Source: Acidobacteriota bacterium (lineage in GTDB: Bacteria > Acidobacteriota > Terriglobia > Terriglobales > Acidobacteriaceae). Taken from it: a stretch of 64,000 nt of DNA. Under the pieces are notes generated by a model. The model saw only the letters and a program-made list of their open reading frames with translations, was not told where the DNA came from and ran no database searches. Shown piece after piece: positions 29,001 through 37,051 of this stretch (position 1 is the stretch's first letter; each line of letters opens with the position of its first letter). The translations under genes and the position numbers were made by a program. The DNA is taken from positions 1 to 64,000 of the forward strand of contig JAJXWA010000006.1 of the NCBI GenBank assembly GCA_021781795.1, given 5' to 3'.

Positions 29001-29757
29001 ATCCCGAGATGCTGATGTGAAACTCCTGCACAGCTTCAACCGAGGGGGCCACGATATCAAACGAGCCAGAACCATTCTCCTGGCGGTTTGTCGTGATGCC
29101 GTCCACCAGGTAGTCCGTGCCTTCTTCCTGGCCGCCGTTGATCTTTGCCATCTGGAACGCGGAGCCACCCGACGAAGTGCCTGGTCCAACCGCGCCGGGA
29201 ACCAGGAACTCCAACGTGGAGAGCGACCGCAGATTGCCCGTCACCTGCAACGGCAGATCTTCCACCTGGTCAGGCTGAATCGAAGTATCTACGTCGGAGC
29301 TTTCCTTCTCCAGCGAAATCGCTTCCGCCGTCACATTCACGCTCTCGGTCGCCTCGCCAACCTGTAGCGTGACATCCTGCGCGGTGCGAACGCCCACGGC
29401 CACCGTGATGCCCCGCAGAACCGTTGTCTTGAAATTCGTGGCCGTGACCGTTAGCTCATATACGCCTGTCCTCACCGAGGGCACTGTGTAATAGCCTGTG
29501 GACGAGCTAATCGTGGAATACGACGTTCCGGTCGATTTCTCGGTCGCGTGAATTCCAGCTCCGGCCACGACCTTTCCTGCAGGATCTGTAATCACGCCGC
29601 TGATGGATCCTGTATCCAACTGGGCCGTGGCCGCATGAGTCAGCCCGAAGAGGACCAAGGTCAGCCAGAGCCATGTCCAGCCAAACCCGACTCTGCACCG
29701 TGCCAGCCTGTCCCTTTGTTGCTGCGATGTGCTGGTGCACTTTCGTTGCAAGTTCAT
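26029..29757 (-). CDS. TonB-dependent receptor, Oar-like (island receptor 2)
   Basis: This 1242-residue outer-membrane receptor starts at an ATG preceded by AGGAGGCAGGAGA. The signal peptide (WLWLTLVLFGLTHAATAQ) is followed by a carboxypeptidase-regulatory-like domain (SISGVITDPAGKVVAGAGI), a plug with LVDGITTNRQENGSGSFD, and a long barrel ending QFVLRITY with a terminal aromatic. It is a distant paralogue of receptor 1, so the two may take up different arabino-oligosaccharides. A LacI-type box lies 15 bases ahead of the ATG. It heads the run receptor 2, lectin-GH43, GH43. The substrate is inferred from its neighbours. Confidence 0.9.
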   Translation of the reverse strand: MNLQRKCTSTSQQQRDRLARCRVGFGWTWLWLTLVLFGLTHAATAQLDTGSISGVITDPAGKVVAGAGIHATEKSTGTSYSTISSSTGYYTVPSVRTGVYELTVTATNFKTTVLRGITVAVGVRTAQDVTLQVGEATESVNVTAEAISLEKESSDVDTSIQPDQVEDLPLQVTGNLRSLSTLEFLVPGAVGPGTSSGGSAFQMAKINGGQEEGTDYLVDGITTNRQENGSGSFDIVAPSVEAVQEFHISISGLPAELGRTTGGLANFNTKSGTNDYHGVVYNFFKNAAFDANNWFNNGYLATATNPTVRNSLQRPADTKNDFGTTLGGPIRIPHLYNGRDKSFFFFSWEQLRYNTGSAVTSLIPTPVMLGSNGNYLDFSSTLGPQIFNANGTPATDACNNKLYYGEIFDPNTEVNGCRTPLTYNGQLNEIPLSRLSNVASNVIKYLPAPNLSGTGPNNFVYDTHDQIAQTVYSIRIDQNLTTNHKIWGFYDSRQNTDQGNGMNLPAPLTSGGGIAYNQLGKLFRLGWDWILSPTKVNSLTFGTNRSNNYTLSRAAEMGTNWDSKLGIANGTGPVFPGFVFIGSPYPSFGENSDAQDVDNVIAINDILHWQHGAHSLKFGGETQYHQYSFVSKIGGTCSGTSGCFTFWDNQTASDTTYWGLDGNSFAAFLVGQAGTANALQQLHSPRWITHYASLFFQDDWKASSRLSLNLGLRWSFDTPRHEAEGDTSIMSPLVPNAAANGIPGALVFAGKGAGRNGNTGETWANTYYKDIEPRVGFAWQPPILGNKDVVRGSGGIYYGPLVYADFGQGTMQGFTVNQTLFSSDPLSGPQLDAGLPLLPNTPDVSPTQLNGQAVDYIAPAYGRPAMVETWTLENQYQIAPDLFFSLGYLGMHSTRLHGLIDFPNDIGLNGLALGNGLLQPVLSNTVGVTAPYANFYQTWGPGVTVQQALRPFPQYGYINTDSYLQNVGQSTYEAMEAKMERRFQNGLNVLASYTFSKTLTDADAIQPFYSTLQNQGGTQNPYDHKAEKAVSNEDIPNNFVVSYLYELPVGQGKKFLANTPRPVSAVISSWRISGVQRYMSGQPISFFGGTGIPGFDNGIRPNRVVSQGVKASSGNYNPFTFVNSGTFGPGSGSCTTGFWNCTAFSDPNSGPNRGTGAWTFGDMPRNSADIRGFNFFDEDFGINKTIPIHDQVQAEFRGEMFNAFNRHIFNKPDSGIQDDAFGQIGSTLNGPRSIQFVLRITY

Positions 29758-29771
29758 TCTCCTGCCTCCTG

Positions 29772-29785
29772 AGGAAACGCTTCCC
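29772..29785. promoter_or_regulatory. LacI-type operator box 2 (receptor 2)
   Basis: AGGAAACGCTTCCC is nearly palindromic (GGAA-ACGC-TTCC). It lies 15 bases upstream of the receptor 2 ATG, overlapping or flanking its ribosome site region. It shares the AACGCTT core with the other three boxes. Confidence 0.6.
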
Positions 29786-29886
29786 CGGTTGGTCCCGTTG
29801 ATTCGCGTTTCGGTCTGTCTGCCGCCCTCTTTCGCCCGCCGAAGCGGATGTCGCTGGCACCTGCGGCTCGATGCCAGCGGTCTGCT

Positions 29887-31206
29887 TCACGGTTGAGGTT
29901 GCGTCCCGGCTACGATCTTCTCCGGGTCATTCACAGGCAGTTCAGTCCTGTTGCGCGCAATCTGCGCCGTATGTTGGGCCTGCCTGCTCTTGATCTGCGC
30001 GCGCATGCGCAGAAAATTGTCCATCGCCGCCTTGGCCTGCTCCGGCTCATGCAGCGTGCGATACTCCAGCGCCAGCTTGTAGTACGACATCATGGCGCGG
30101 TCGTCATTGGGGTTAGCCGCAATCGCCTGTTCAAATTCGTGAATCGCTTCCAGCGGCTCGCCTGTCTCTGTCAGACCAGTGCCGAGATAGTAGTGGGCAT
30201 CGATCAGCGTCGGATCCGCTGCAAGCGCCTCCCGCAGCAGCTTGACCCCTTCCGCAGACCCCTGATTCAAAACCAGAAACGCGCCAAGCTTATACTTCGT
30301 GCTCACCGAATAGGGATCAATCGTCAGTTCCTCGCGATATGCGGCTGCCACCTTGTCCAGCGTCCCCGACGCCCAGTACTGGTCAGCCAGTTCCTCGTGT
30401 AAGCCCGGGTGCTGAGGAGCCATCCTCACCGCCAGTTCGAACTCGCTCACCGCCTCCTGGTTGCGGTACGCCTGCGCGTAGGCTTCGCCCAGCACCTGGT
30501 GTACCCTCATCGAGTCGTGGTTCAGCTTGAACATTGCGTCGTAGGACGCGTTGGCAACCAGCAGATACGCCCTGCCGCGGTGGTACAGTATGTCAGCGTC
30601 CCTGGGGTCAAGCGCGTACGCGGTGTCCAGTGGCTTGATCGCCGCCTGCGCGTCGCCTTCTGCCAGCCTGCACACTCCCAACCACATGAAGGCCTTGGCA
30701 TCGTGAGGGTCTATCTGCGTCTCTTTCGTCAGATTCACCTCAGCCTGCTTCAAATGGTTAAGCCGGTAATCGGTAATGCCGAGAAAAAGATGGGCCCCAC
30801 GCAGACCCGGCTTCAGTTGAAGAGAGTGCTCCAGCGCCGTCCGGGCCTCTTCGAGCTTGCCCGCCTGTTCCAGCGCCAGGCCAAGATTGAAGTAGCCCGC
30901 TGCAAACGACGGCATCCGCGCCGTGACCGCGGTGTAGTCCTTTACTGCCGCGGCAAAGTCACCCGCCGCCATCGCTGACGCGCCTGCTTGCATCTGCGCC
31001 TGGACATCGGTTGTTGCCTGCGCCTGGACGAGGCAAGAAGAAGAAAAAGCGAAGAACACGATCACCATGATCGCCGCAGGCACAAGCGCGCATATCGAAG
31101 CTCGGCCTGAGCCCGCCGCATCGGTCCCGGTGTCTACCTGGTCACCAGCGCGCTGGATCCAATCCAATGCTGTTCGGGTTTCGCTTGCGTTCGTCTGCGT
31201 ATGCAT
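29887..31206 (-). CDS. TPR repeat protein with N-terminal membrane anchor or signal
   Basis: This 439-residue protein has a hydrophobic segment at about 39-61 (ICALVPAAIMVIVFFAFSSSC) after a polar N-terminus, so it is exported or membrane-anchored. From about 70 it is tetratricopeptide repeats: DFAAAVKDYTAVTARMPSFAAGYFNLG, ARTALEHSLQLKPGLRGAHLFLG, AAIKPLDTAYALDPRDADILYHRG, AIHEFEQAIAANPNDDRAM. It sits 129 bases upstream of receptor 2 on the same strand, with its own LacI-type box at 31271. It resembles TPR proteins accompanying acidobacterial TonB receptors. A role in receptor complex assembly is possible but unproven. Confidence 0.83.
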   Translation of the reverse strand: MHTQTNASETRTALDWIQRAGDQVDTGTDAAGSGRASICALVPAAIMVIVFFAFSSSCLVQAQATTDVQAQMQAGASAMAAGDFAAAVKDYTAVTARMPSFAAGYFNLGLALEQAGKLEEARTALEHSLQLKPGLRGAHLFLGITDYRLNHLKQAEVNLTKETQIDPHDAKAFMWLGVCRLAEGDAQAAIKPLDTAYALDPRDADILYHRGRAYLLVANASYDAMFKLNHDSMRVHQVLGEAYAQAYRNQEAVSEFELAVRMAPQHPGLHEELADQYWASGTLDKVAAAYREELTIDPYSVSTKYKLGAFLVLNQGSAEGVKLLREALAADPTLIDAHYYLGTGLTETGEPLEAIHEFEQAIAANPNDDRAMMSYYKLALEYRTLHEPEQAKAAMDNFLRMRAQIKSRQAQHTAQIARNRTELPVNDPEKIVAGTQPQP

Positions 31207-31511
31207 GTCCTGGGCTCAAAGATGTTTGTGGCGCTCTCCACCGCGCATCACCACTGAAAAACAACTCTTCAGTAAGCGTTTGCTGAGGGCAGTGGAGTCC
31301 CACTCGGATGCCATCGTGCATTCAACACCGCACTTTTGCGACTGTAAAGCCAATAACGGTTCAGCGCCCGTTACGAGGCGTTAACATGTTTAAAATAAGA
31401 ATCTTAAGGTGAAATTTACGCATCTTTTCCGAGACACGTTACGTGTCGCTGTGGCTCGATTTTCCCGGTGCTATAGTGAGATTTGGCCTCGGCTTTGTCT
31501 TCGGAGAGGGT
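31207..31511. promoter_or_regulatory. Divergent promoter region with LacI-type box 3
   Basis: This 305-base gap lies between the minus-strand TPR gene and the plus-strand winged-helix/TolB/TPR gene. It contains AGTAAGCGTTTGCT at 31271-31284, the third LacI-type box, 65 bases upstream of the TPR gene. An AT-rich stretch at 31380-31412 may hold a promoter. No gene is seen here. Confidence 0.55.
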
Positions 31512-33497
31512 ATGAGCAGCACCCCGTCGCTCGGAAAATCGGAACTCCTGACATCCGATCAAAAACTCCTCGTTCAGAAACACCTCGAGGAGATTCTCTC
31601 CAGCAGCGCGTTCGCTGGCAGCAAGCGGACGCAAGCCTTCCTGCGCCTCATCGTTACCCATACCCTGGAGGGCGACCTCGACAGCCTGCGTGAGCGCATG
31701 ATCGGCGCGGAGCTTTTTGGTCGCCCCGTCAGCTACGACACCGGCAATGATTCGGTCGTCCGCGTCCGTGCCAGTGAGGTCAGAAAGAAACTCGCCTCTT
31801 ACTACAGCAACGCTGGCAGGCAGCCGCAGCCCGTGCGCATTGAACTGCCGAGCGGCTCCTATGTCCCACGTTTCCATTTTGAAGCCGGCCTCAGGCGTGA
31901 GCCTGCCTCCCATCCCGGCACGCATTCGGCAGACACGAGCGCCTTGGCCGAGCCTGTCTCCACCACCCCCGCGGCCGAAGCTTCGTCACCCCACACCCTC
32001 GAAAGCCACGATCTCCCCTCGTCAGTGCATCCGGTCTCCCGATGGAAGATCATTTCCCTCTTCGTAGCGCTCGTGCTGCTCGTGGCCTCTGGTCTGGTCT
32101 TCTGGATGTGGAAACGAAACACCGGCAGCCATAAAGGGATCCACTCCATCGCGATCCTGCCCTTGCAGAATCTCTCCGACGTTTCCGGGCAGGAATACTT
32201 CGCCGACGGCATCACGGAAGAGCTGATCAACGACCTCGGCCAGGTGCCCAACCTGCGCGTCATCTCGCTCACCTCGTCCATGAGCTATAAGGGCACCCAC
32301 AAAACGCTCCCCGAAATCGCACGGGAACTCTCCGTGGATGGGGTCGTCGAAGGCGGCATTCTCCGCGAAGACAACCAGGTCCGCATCAGCGTGCAACTCA
32401 TTGATGCCACTGCCGATCGCCCCATTTGGGCGCATACTTATGTTCGCGGTCTCACCAACGTTCCCTCCTGGCAGGGTGAGGTGGCCGAGGCAATCGCCGA
32501 GCAGATCAGCATCCAGCTCACACCCCAGCAGCACGCCCGCCTCTCCCATGAACCATCCGTCAATCCCCAGGCGCAGGACCTGTACCTGCACGGCATTCTT
32601 CTGCGCGAAGCGGACCAGTGCGGTCAGGCCATCGATTTCTTCAACCGCGCCATTGACCTGAGCCCCAATTACGCACAGGCTCACTCCGCGCTCGCCAGTT
32701 GCTTCGGCCGCCTTGGAGAATCCGGCCACCTGCCCTACAAAACAGCCTTCACGAGGCAGAAGGAAGAGGCACTCAAGGCCATCGCACTCGACGATTCGCT
32801 CGCCGAGGCGCACGCCGAGTTGGCCAACACTGACATGACGCTCGACTGGGACTGGCAGGCTGCCGCCGCTGAGTTCCGCCGCGCGCTTGAACTCAACCCG
32901 AACTCCGCTACTACGCACGAGAAGTACGCCTTTTATCTCGTCCGCACCGGCCACACACAGGAAGCGCTCGCCGAAATCGGAGCCGCAGTCGCCCTCGATC
33001 CCGTCGCAGGCAGCACCTTCCACGCCGAAGGCTTCGTCGATTACTTTTCCCGCCAGTATGACCGCGCGCTCAACGTGGCACAAACCGTGCACGGACTCAA
33101 AATCAATCTTCCCGACTGGTATTTCCTGCTGGGCGATGTCTACGCAGCCAAGGGCCTTTACGCACAATCCATCGAGGCCTTCCAGAAGTCCGGCAGCGGC
33201 CCCTACTCGCTCGGCCACCTCGCCGGCGTGGAAGCACGCGCCGGCCGCACCGCCGAGGCGAAAGCCATCCTCGCACAGTTACTGTCCAGCGTCGACAAAG
33301 ACGGCATTGGGAACTACGAGATTGCGCTCATCTATACCGGCCTCGGCGACAGGAACAACGCCTTCCGCTGGCTCGACAGGGCATATCAGGTCCACGACGT
33401 CGGCCTCGTTTACCTCAAGGTCGACCCATCGCTCGATCCCTTGCGCGCTGACCCGCGCTTTGCCGATCTCATGCAGCGAGTCGGCCTTGCTCCGTGA
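31512..33497 (+). CDS. Winged-helix / TolB-like / TPR transmembrane regulator-like protein
   Basis: This protein of 661 residues starts at the ATG at 31512, preceded by GGAGAGGG; an upstream in-frame start at 31443 lacks such a site. The N-terminal cytoplasmic part (about 10-110) resembles a DNA-binding or effector domain common in acidobacterial TPR proteins, with TQAFLRLIVTHTLEG, SYDTGNDSVVRVRASEVRKKLASYY and PSGSYVP. A membrane helix (about 178-200, SLFVALVLLVASGLVFWMW) leads to a TolB-N/FlgO-like domain (SIAILPLQNLSDVSGQEYFADGITEEL, given in parts; VISLTSSMSYKGT) and TPRs to the end. This CadC-like layout suggests a membrane-bound regulator. It closes the island. Confidence 0.82.
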   Translation: MSSTPSLGKSELLTSDQKLLVQKHLEEILSSSAFAGSKRTQAFLRLIVTHTLEGDLDSLRERMIGAELFGRPVSYDTGNDSVVRVRASEVRKKLASYYSNAGRQPQPVRIELPSGSYVPRFHFEAGLRREPASHPGTHSADTSALAEPVSTTPAAEASSPHTLESHDLPSSVHPVSRWKIISLFVALVLLVASGLVFWMWKRNTGSHKGIHSIAILPLQNLSDVSGQEYFADGITEELINDLGQVPNLRVISLTSSMSYKGTHKTLPEIARELSVDGVVEGGILREDNQVRISVQLIDATADRPIWAHTYVRGLTNVPSWQGEVAEAIAEQISIQLTPQQHARLSHEPSVNPQAQDLYLHGILLREADQCGQAIDFFNRAIDLSPNYAQAHSALASCFGRLGESGHLPYKTAFTRQKEEALKAIALDDSLAEAHAELANTDMTLDWDWQAAAAEFRRALELNPNSATTHEKYAFYLVRTGHTQEALAEIGAAVALDPVAGSTFHAEGFVDYFSRQYDRALNVAQTVHGLKINLPDWYFLLGDVYAAKGLYAQSIEAFQKSGSGPYSLGHLAGVEARAGRTAEAKAILAQLLSSVDKDGIGNYEIALIYTGLGDRNNAFRWLDRAYQVHDVGLVYLKVDPSLDPLRADPRFADLMQRVGLAP

Positions 33498-33603
33498 CCC
33501 TATTCCGGCACTGCCACTCCCGCTGACAGATTGTAGCCTCCGTAACTCGACTCAACCTGAATCCCGAAGCTCGGTTTCCTGTTCTCGGCAAGATCGAAAA
33601 AGG

Positions 33604-33869
33604 CACTTTGCTATGGCTGGGAATGCTGATCCAGCAGTAGTGGGGCATGACAACTCTGATTGAGAATTTTGCGGCGGCGCGGTTCATACGATGTGCGGAA
33701 GCGTGCCGCGCGAATGAAAGCAACGTTGACTATGAGCAGTCTTGAATCCGATAGACGTGATGCCTATAAGAGGAAAACCTAGGCACAGTCTGGGCACAAT
33801 TTTGGGCACAAAGGTTTTGTGCATTTGTTAAATCGCTGATTTTAAAATACTTTATGTATGGTGCCGGGA
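33604..33869. repeat. Right copy of ~265-bp direct repeat, running into tRNA-Leu
   Basis: This copy matches 9219-9483 in the same orientation and includes the GGCACAGTCTGGGCACAA words. Its right end enters the 3' end of the tRNA-Leu gene. The last 70 bases have drifted more than the first 185. Together with the left copy it would permit precise loss of about 24,385 bp by homologous recombination. Confidence 0.85.
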
Positions 33870-33946
33870 GGGGGGGTCGAACCCCCATGACCGCAAGGGT
33901 CGGCGGATTTTGAGTCCGCTGCGTCTGCCAGTTCCGCCATCCCGGC
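33859..33946 (-). tRNA. tRNA-Leu (anticodon CAA)
   Basis: This 88-nt tRNA includes an encoded CCA. The acceptor stem GCCGGGA pairs with TCCCGGC. The D-arm begins TGGCGGAACTGGCAGACGC, as in leucine tRNAs. The anticodon stem-loop reads CGGACTCAAAATCCG with CAA at 34-36. A long variable arm (type II) and the T-arm GGGGGTTCGACCCCC complete it. Its 3' end marks the right boundary of the putative island; a degraded copy of that end is at about 9474-9491. Confidence 0.96.
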
Positions 33947-34098
33947 TGGATGCGAGGTTGACTCACTTAGTGTACCCGACGGCAGCGCGCTGTGAGGCGA
34001 AATCGAAATCCACGCGCGCAGGAGCGCACACGCGATGCGAGACCGATTGCGGTGCAAGAGAATCGATTCGCGTGGCTGCAGCCTCGCTCAAATCAAGC

Positions 34099-34126
34099 GG
34101 GGCCTGCAACGTGCGTCGCAGGCCCC
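34099..34126 (-). terminator. Hairpin downstream of the GH3 gene
   Basis: GGGGCCTGC (34099-34107) pairs perfectly with GCAGGCCCC (34118-34126) around a 10-base loop. It lies 24 bases past the GH3 stop. The following minus-strand bases (GCTTGATTTG) give only a weak U tract. Confidence 0.55.
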
Positions 34127-34149
34127 GTGGTGTTCGCGCAAGGTAGAGG

Positions 34150-36819
34150 CTACTCGGGCAGCGTCGTCGTGCCAGAGACGCTGAAGTTGCCGGTGACGTT
34201 GGGCGCGCCGGTGCCAGGCTGGCCGCCGCCGACCGAGACCGTGTACTGGCCCTCGGCGATGATCGGATCGCCCTTGTCACTGACCATGCTCAGGTCGCGC
34301 GGCTTGAGGTAGAAGCTAACCTTCTTTGATGCGCCGGGGTCCAGATGCACGCGCTTGAAGGCGCGCAGGGCGCGCAGCGGAGCGCCGGGCACACTGGGGA
34401 AGCTGAGGTAGAGCTCGGCCACTTCGTCGCCGGCGCGGTCGCCGGTGTTGGTCACTGTGACCTCTGCCGTCATCGCATCGCCGGCATGTAACGCATCGGT
34501 GGGTAGCGTGAGGCCGCTGTAAGCGAACTTCGTGTAGCTGAGCCCGTAGCCGAAGGGATAGAGCGGCGTGCCGGTGAAGTAGCGATAGGTGCGGTTCTTC
34601 ATCGCGTAGTCTTCAAACGGCGGAAGCTGATCGACACCCTTGTAGAAGGTGACGGGCAGGCGCCCGGCAGGGTTGTTCCAGCCAGAGAGAGTTTGAGCAA
34701 CGGCCACGCCGCCTTCCTCACCCGGATACCAGGCTTCGAGGATCGCGTTGGCGTGTTCGCTGGCCCAGTTGACGGCGAGCGCGCTGCCGTTTGTGAGCAC
34801 GACAACGAGCGGCTTGCCGGTGGCCGCAAGAGCTTCGAGCAGGTCCTGTTCCGGCTTGGGCAGATCAATGCTGGTGCGGTCGCCGCCGGAGAAGCCCGGC
34901 TCGTTGACCTGCATCTCCTCGCCCTCCAACTCGCTGGTAATGCCCACGACGGCGACGATCACGTCTGCTTTCTTTGCGGCGTCGATGGCCTCAGCCTGCG
35001 GCGCGAGATCCACTTTCTTCCAGACGAGGCGGGCAATGGGCGGCGCGTCGCCAGACATCTGGCCGTAGTCCACCACCAGAGGATACGCCTTGCCCTTTTC
35101 CATGTGGACGCGGCCTAACTTGGTGGCGACTTTGCTGGCAAGGAAGTCCTGCGCGACCTGCTTGCCGTCGAGAGTCACGCGGAAGAAACCGTTCGCATCG
35201 AGGCCGAGGTCGTAATCGCCGGTATCGGGCGCGGTGAGCGTGCCCTCCCAGTGGATGGCTATCGGGCCTTTGCCTGCCGCCTCAGACGGCAGCGGCTGCG
35301 AGGCGTCCACGGTGGACTCAACACGGCTGGCAATCACCGGCGGCTTCGGGGCGTTCTCTACAAGCGCCACCTGACGCATCTCGGAGTAGCTGGCCTTTAC
35401 GCCCGGCTTGCCGTCCACCTTGAGGGCGCTGGCCGGAACCGGGTCAGCACTCTTACTGAGGAACTGCGTACCTTCGGCATAGGTGATGGTGTCATTGGCG
35501 AACTCATCCTGCATGCCGTCATAGATGGAGACGATGTGATCGGGGACGCCCGTGTAGTTGCCCAGCAGGAAGCGGGTCTGCTTGGCCAGCGGGCCGACAA
35601 GCGCGATCTTGATGCCGCGCGTCTTGAGCGGCAGCGTGCCGTCGTTCTTGAGCAGCACCATAGACTCATTGGCCAGATGCAGCGCCAGCGCCTTGTGCCC
35701 GGCGCTGTTCAGCGCATCCGGATTAATGTGGGTGTAGGGCACCATGGCCGGCGGATCGAAGAGACCGAGCTTGATGCGCGCGGTAAAGAGGCGCGTGACG
35801 GCCGTGTCGATGTCGCTCTCTTTCAGCGAGCCTTCTTTTACGGCGTCCAAATAGGGCTTGTAGTCGTGGTCATCCTTGACCTTGGCGAAGAAGTCGGCGC
35901 ACTCGTTGTCCATGCCGCGCTGCAGGCTGATGGCGGAGGCCTGCGGCTGGGTGGGCTTGAAGTGATGACCGCTGAAGATGTCGAGGACGGCGCCGCAGTC
36001 GGAGACGACGTAACCCTGGAAGCCCCACTTGCCGCGAAGCTGATCCTCGAGCAGAAACTGGTTTGCGCAGGCAGGCTCGCCATTGATGCTGTTGTACGCG
36101 CACATCACGGAGCCGGCTTTGCCCTCGGTCACTGCCGCGCGGAAGGCCGGCAGATACGTATCGACCTCGTCGTGCTTGCTCACGTCTACGTTTGCCTTGT
36201 GGCGCGTGGACTCTGGGCCGCTATGCACATCAAAGTGCTTGGGTGTGGCGATGACGCGGTAGTAGCGGGGATCGTCACCCTGCATACCCGTGACGAAGGC
36301 GACGCCCATGCGTCCGGTGAGGAACGGATCCTCGCCGTAGGTCTCCTGGCCGCGGCCCCAGCGCGGATCGCGAAAGATGTTGAGATTGGGCGCCCAGAAA
36401 TCAAGTCCTTGAAAGATGTTGCTGTGGCCCTGAGCCTGCATGGCCTGCATGTACTTGATGCGGCCCTCGGTGCTGATGGCGACGCCCATGTGGTGGATGC
36501 CTTCGGGGTCGAAGGTAGCGCCGAGGCCGATGGGCTCGGGATATTCCGTGGTGCCGTCTACGGCAACGCCGTGCAGCGCCTCGCTCCACCAGTCATAGGA
36601 AGGCACATGAAGCCGGGGAATGGCGCGCGCCTGGTTGACGAGCTGACTGGCCTTCTCTTCAAGCGTCATTCTGTGGACAAGGTCGGCCGCGCGCTGCTCT
36701 GCCGGCAGGTTCGGGTCAAGATACGCGGGCCTGCCCGCCTCCTGCGCCGACGCCACTGAGTACGCCAGTCCCAGGCAGGCCACGCCTGCCGCAATCCATC
36801 GCATTCCTAGGCTCTTCAT
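34150..36819 (-). CDS. GH3 glycosidase with PA14 insertion (beta-xylosidase/beta-glucosidase-like)
   Basis: This 889-residue secreted enzyme has a signal peptide (WIAAGVACLGLAYSVASAQ). The GH3 TIM barrel has LDFWAPNLNIFRDPRWGRGQETYGEDP (key part DPRWGRGQETYGEDP), IATPKHFDVHSGPE and the catalytic nucleophile Asp274 in YVVSDCGAV. The alpha/beta sandwich is interrupted by a PA14 domain (about 510-620; IHWEGTLTAPDTGDYDLGLDANG in part), and an Fn3-like C-terminal domain ends in PGTGAPNVTGNFSVSG. The His-Asp and WSEALHG features are closer to xylan 1,4-beta-xylosidases or alpha-L-arabinofuranosidases of GH3 than to simple cellobiases. It lies just outside the island and may act on arabinoxylan. Specificity is not readable. 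Confidence 0.92.
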   Translation of the reverse strand: MKSLGMRWIAAGVACLGLAYSVASAQEAGRPAYLDPNLPAEQRAADLVHRMTLEEKASQLVNQARAIPRLHVPSYDWWSEALHGVAVDGTTEYPEPIGLGATFDPEGIHHMGVAISTEGRIKYMQAMQAQGHSNIFQGLDFWAPNLNIFRDPRWGRGQETYGEDPFLTGRMGVAFVTGMQGDDPRYYRVIATPKHFDVHSGPESTRHKANVDVSKHDEVDTYLPAFRAAVTEGKAGSVMCAYNSINGEPACANQFLLEDQLRGKWGFQGYVVSDCGAVLDIFSGHHFKPTQPQASAISLQRGMDNECADFFAKVKDDHDYKPYLDAVKEGSLKESDIDTAVTRLFTARIKLGLFDPPAMVPYTHINPDALNSAGHKALALHLANESMVLLKNDGTLPLKTRGIKIALVGPLAKQTRFLLGNYTGVPDHIVSIYDGMQDEFANDTITYAEGTQFLSKSADPVPASALKVDGKPGVKASYSEMRQVALVENAPKPPVIASRVESTVDASQPLPSEAAGKGPIAIHWEGTLTAPDTGDYDLGLDANGFFRVTLDGKQVAQDFLASKVATKLGRVHMEKGKAYPLVVDYGQMSGDAPPIARLVWKKVDLAPQAEAIDAAKKADVIVAVVGITSELEGEEMQVNEPGFSGGDRTSIDLPKPEQDLLEALAATGKPLVVVLTNGSALAVNWASEHANAILEAWYPGEEGGVAVAQTLSGWNNPAGRLPVTFYKGVDQLPPFEDYAMKNRTYRYFTGTPLYPFGYGLSYTKFAYSGLTLPTDALHAGDAMTAEVTVTNTGDRAGDEVAELYLSFPSVPGAPLRALRAFKRVHLDPGASKKVSFYLKPRDLSMVSDKGDPIIAEGQYTVSVGGGQPGTGAPNVTGNFSVSGTTTLPE

Positions 36820-37051
36820 CGCAATCCCTCTCGGACAGGCAGATTGATCCCGCGCGCTTCACGACGGGAAAACGTGCGCCTGCCCCGCCTGCCAAAACTA
36901 AAAGCGCAGAGTGTTGGGTGTCAAGACGGGAGAACGAGCGAGATGCTTACAAAATCGCTTTATATGGCAAAGGGCTGCGGGGCTTGCTCAAGGTGGGTGT
37001 AACCTTTGGCGGGCGCGTCTCGTAAAGGAATACAGGAAGGGAGAAGGGCGG

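Larger units (their letters stand above)
9219..33869. mobile_element. Putative genomic island at tRNA-Leu carrying an arabinan utilisation locus
   Basis: The two long direct repeats, one abutting an intact tRNA-Leu and one ending in a decayed tRNA tail, enclose about 24.4 kb. Everything inside belongs to one functional theme: GH127, GH43, TonB receptors, TPR proteins and a sugar-sensing three-gene operon. No intact integrase lies inside, so the element would be immobile now or mobilised in trans. Recombination between the repeats could delete the whole block. Island status is inferred from repeat geometry. A lineage-specific duplication of the tRNA flank is the alternative. Confidence 0.55.

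Noticed and set aside
33730-33966. An open frame across the tRNA-Leu gene and the right repeat.
   Set aside because: It covers a clear tRNA on the same strand and has no protein features.
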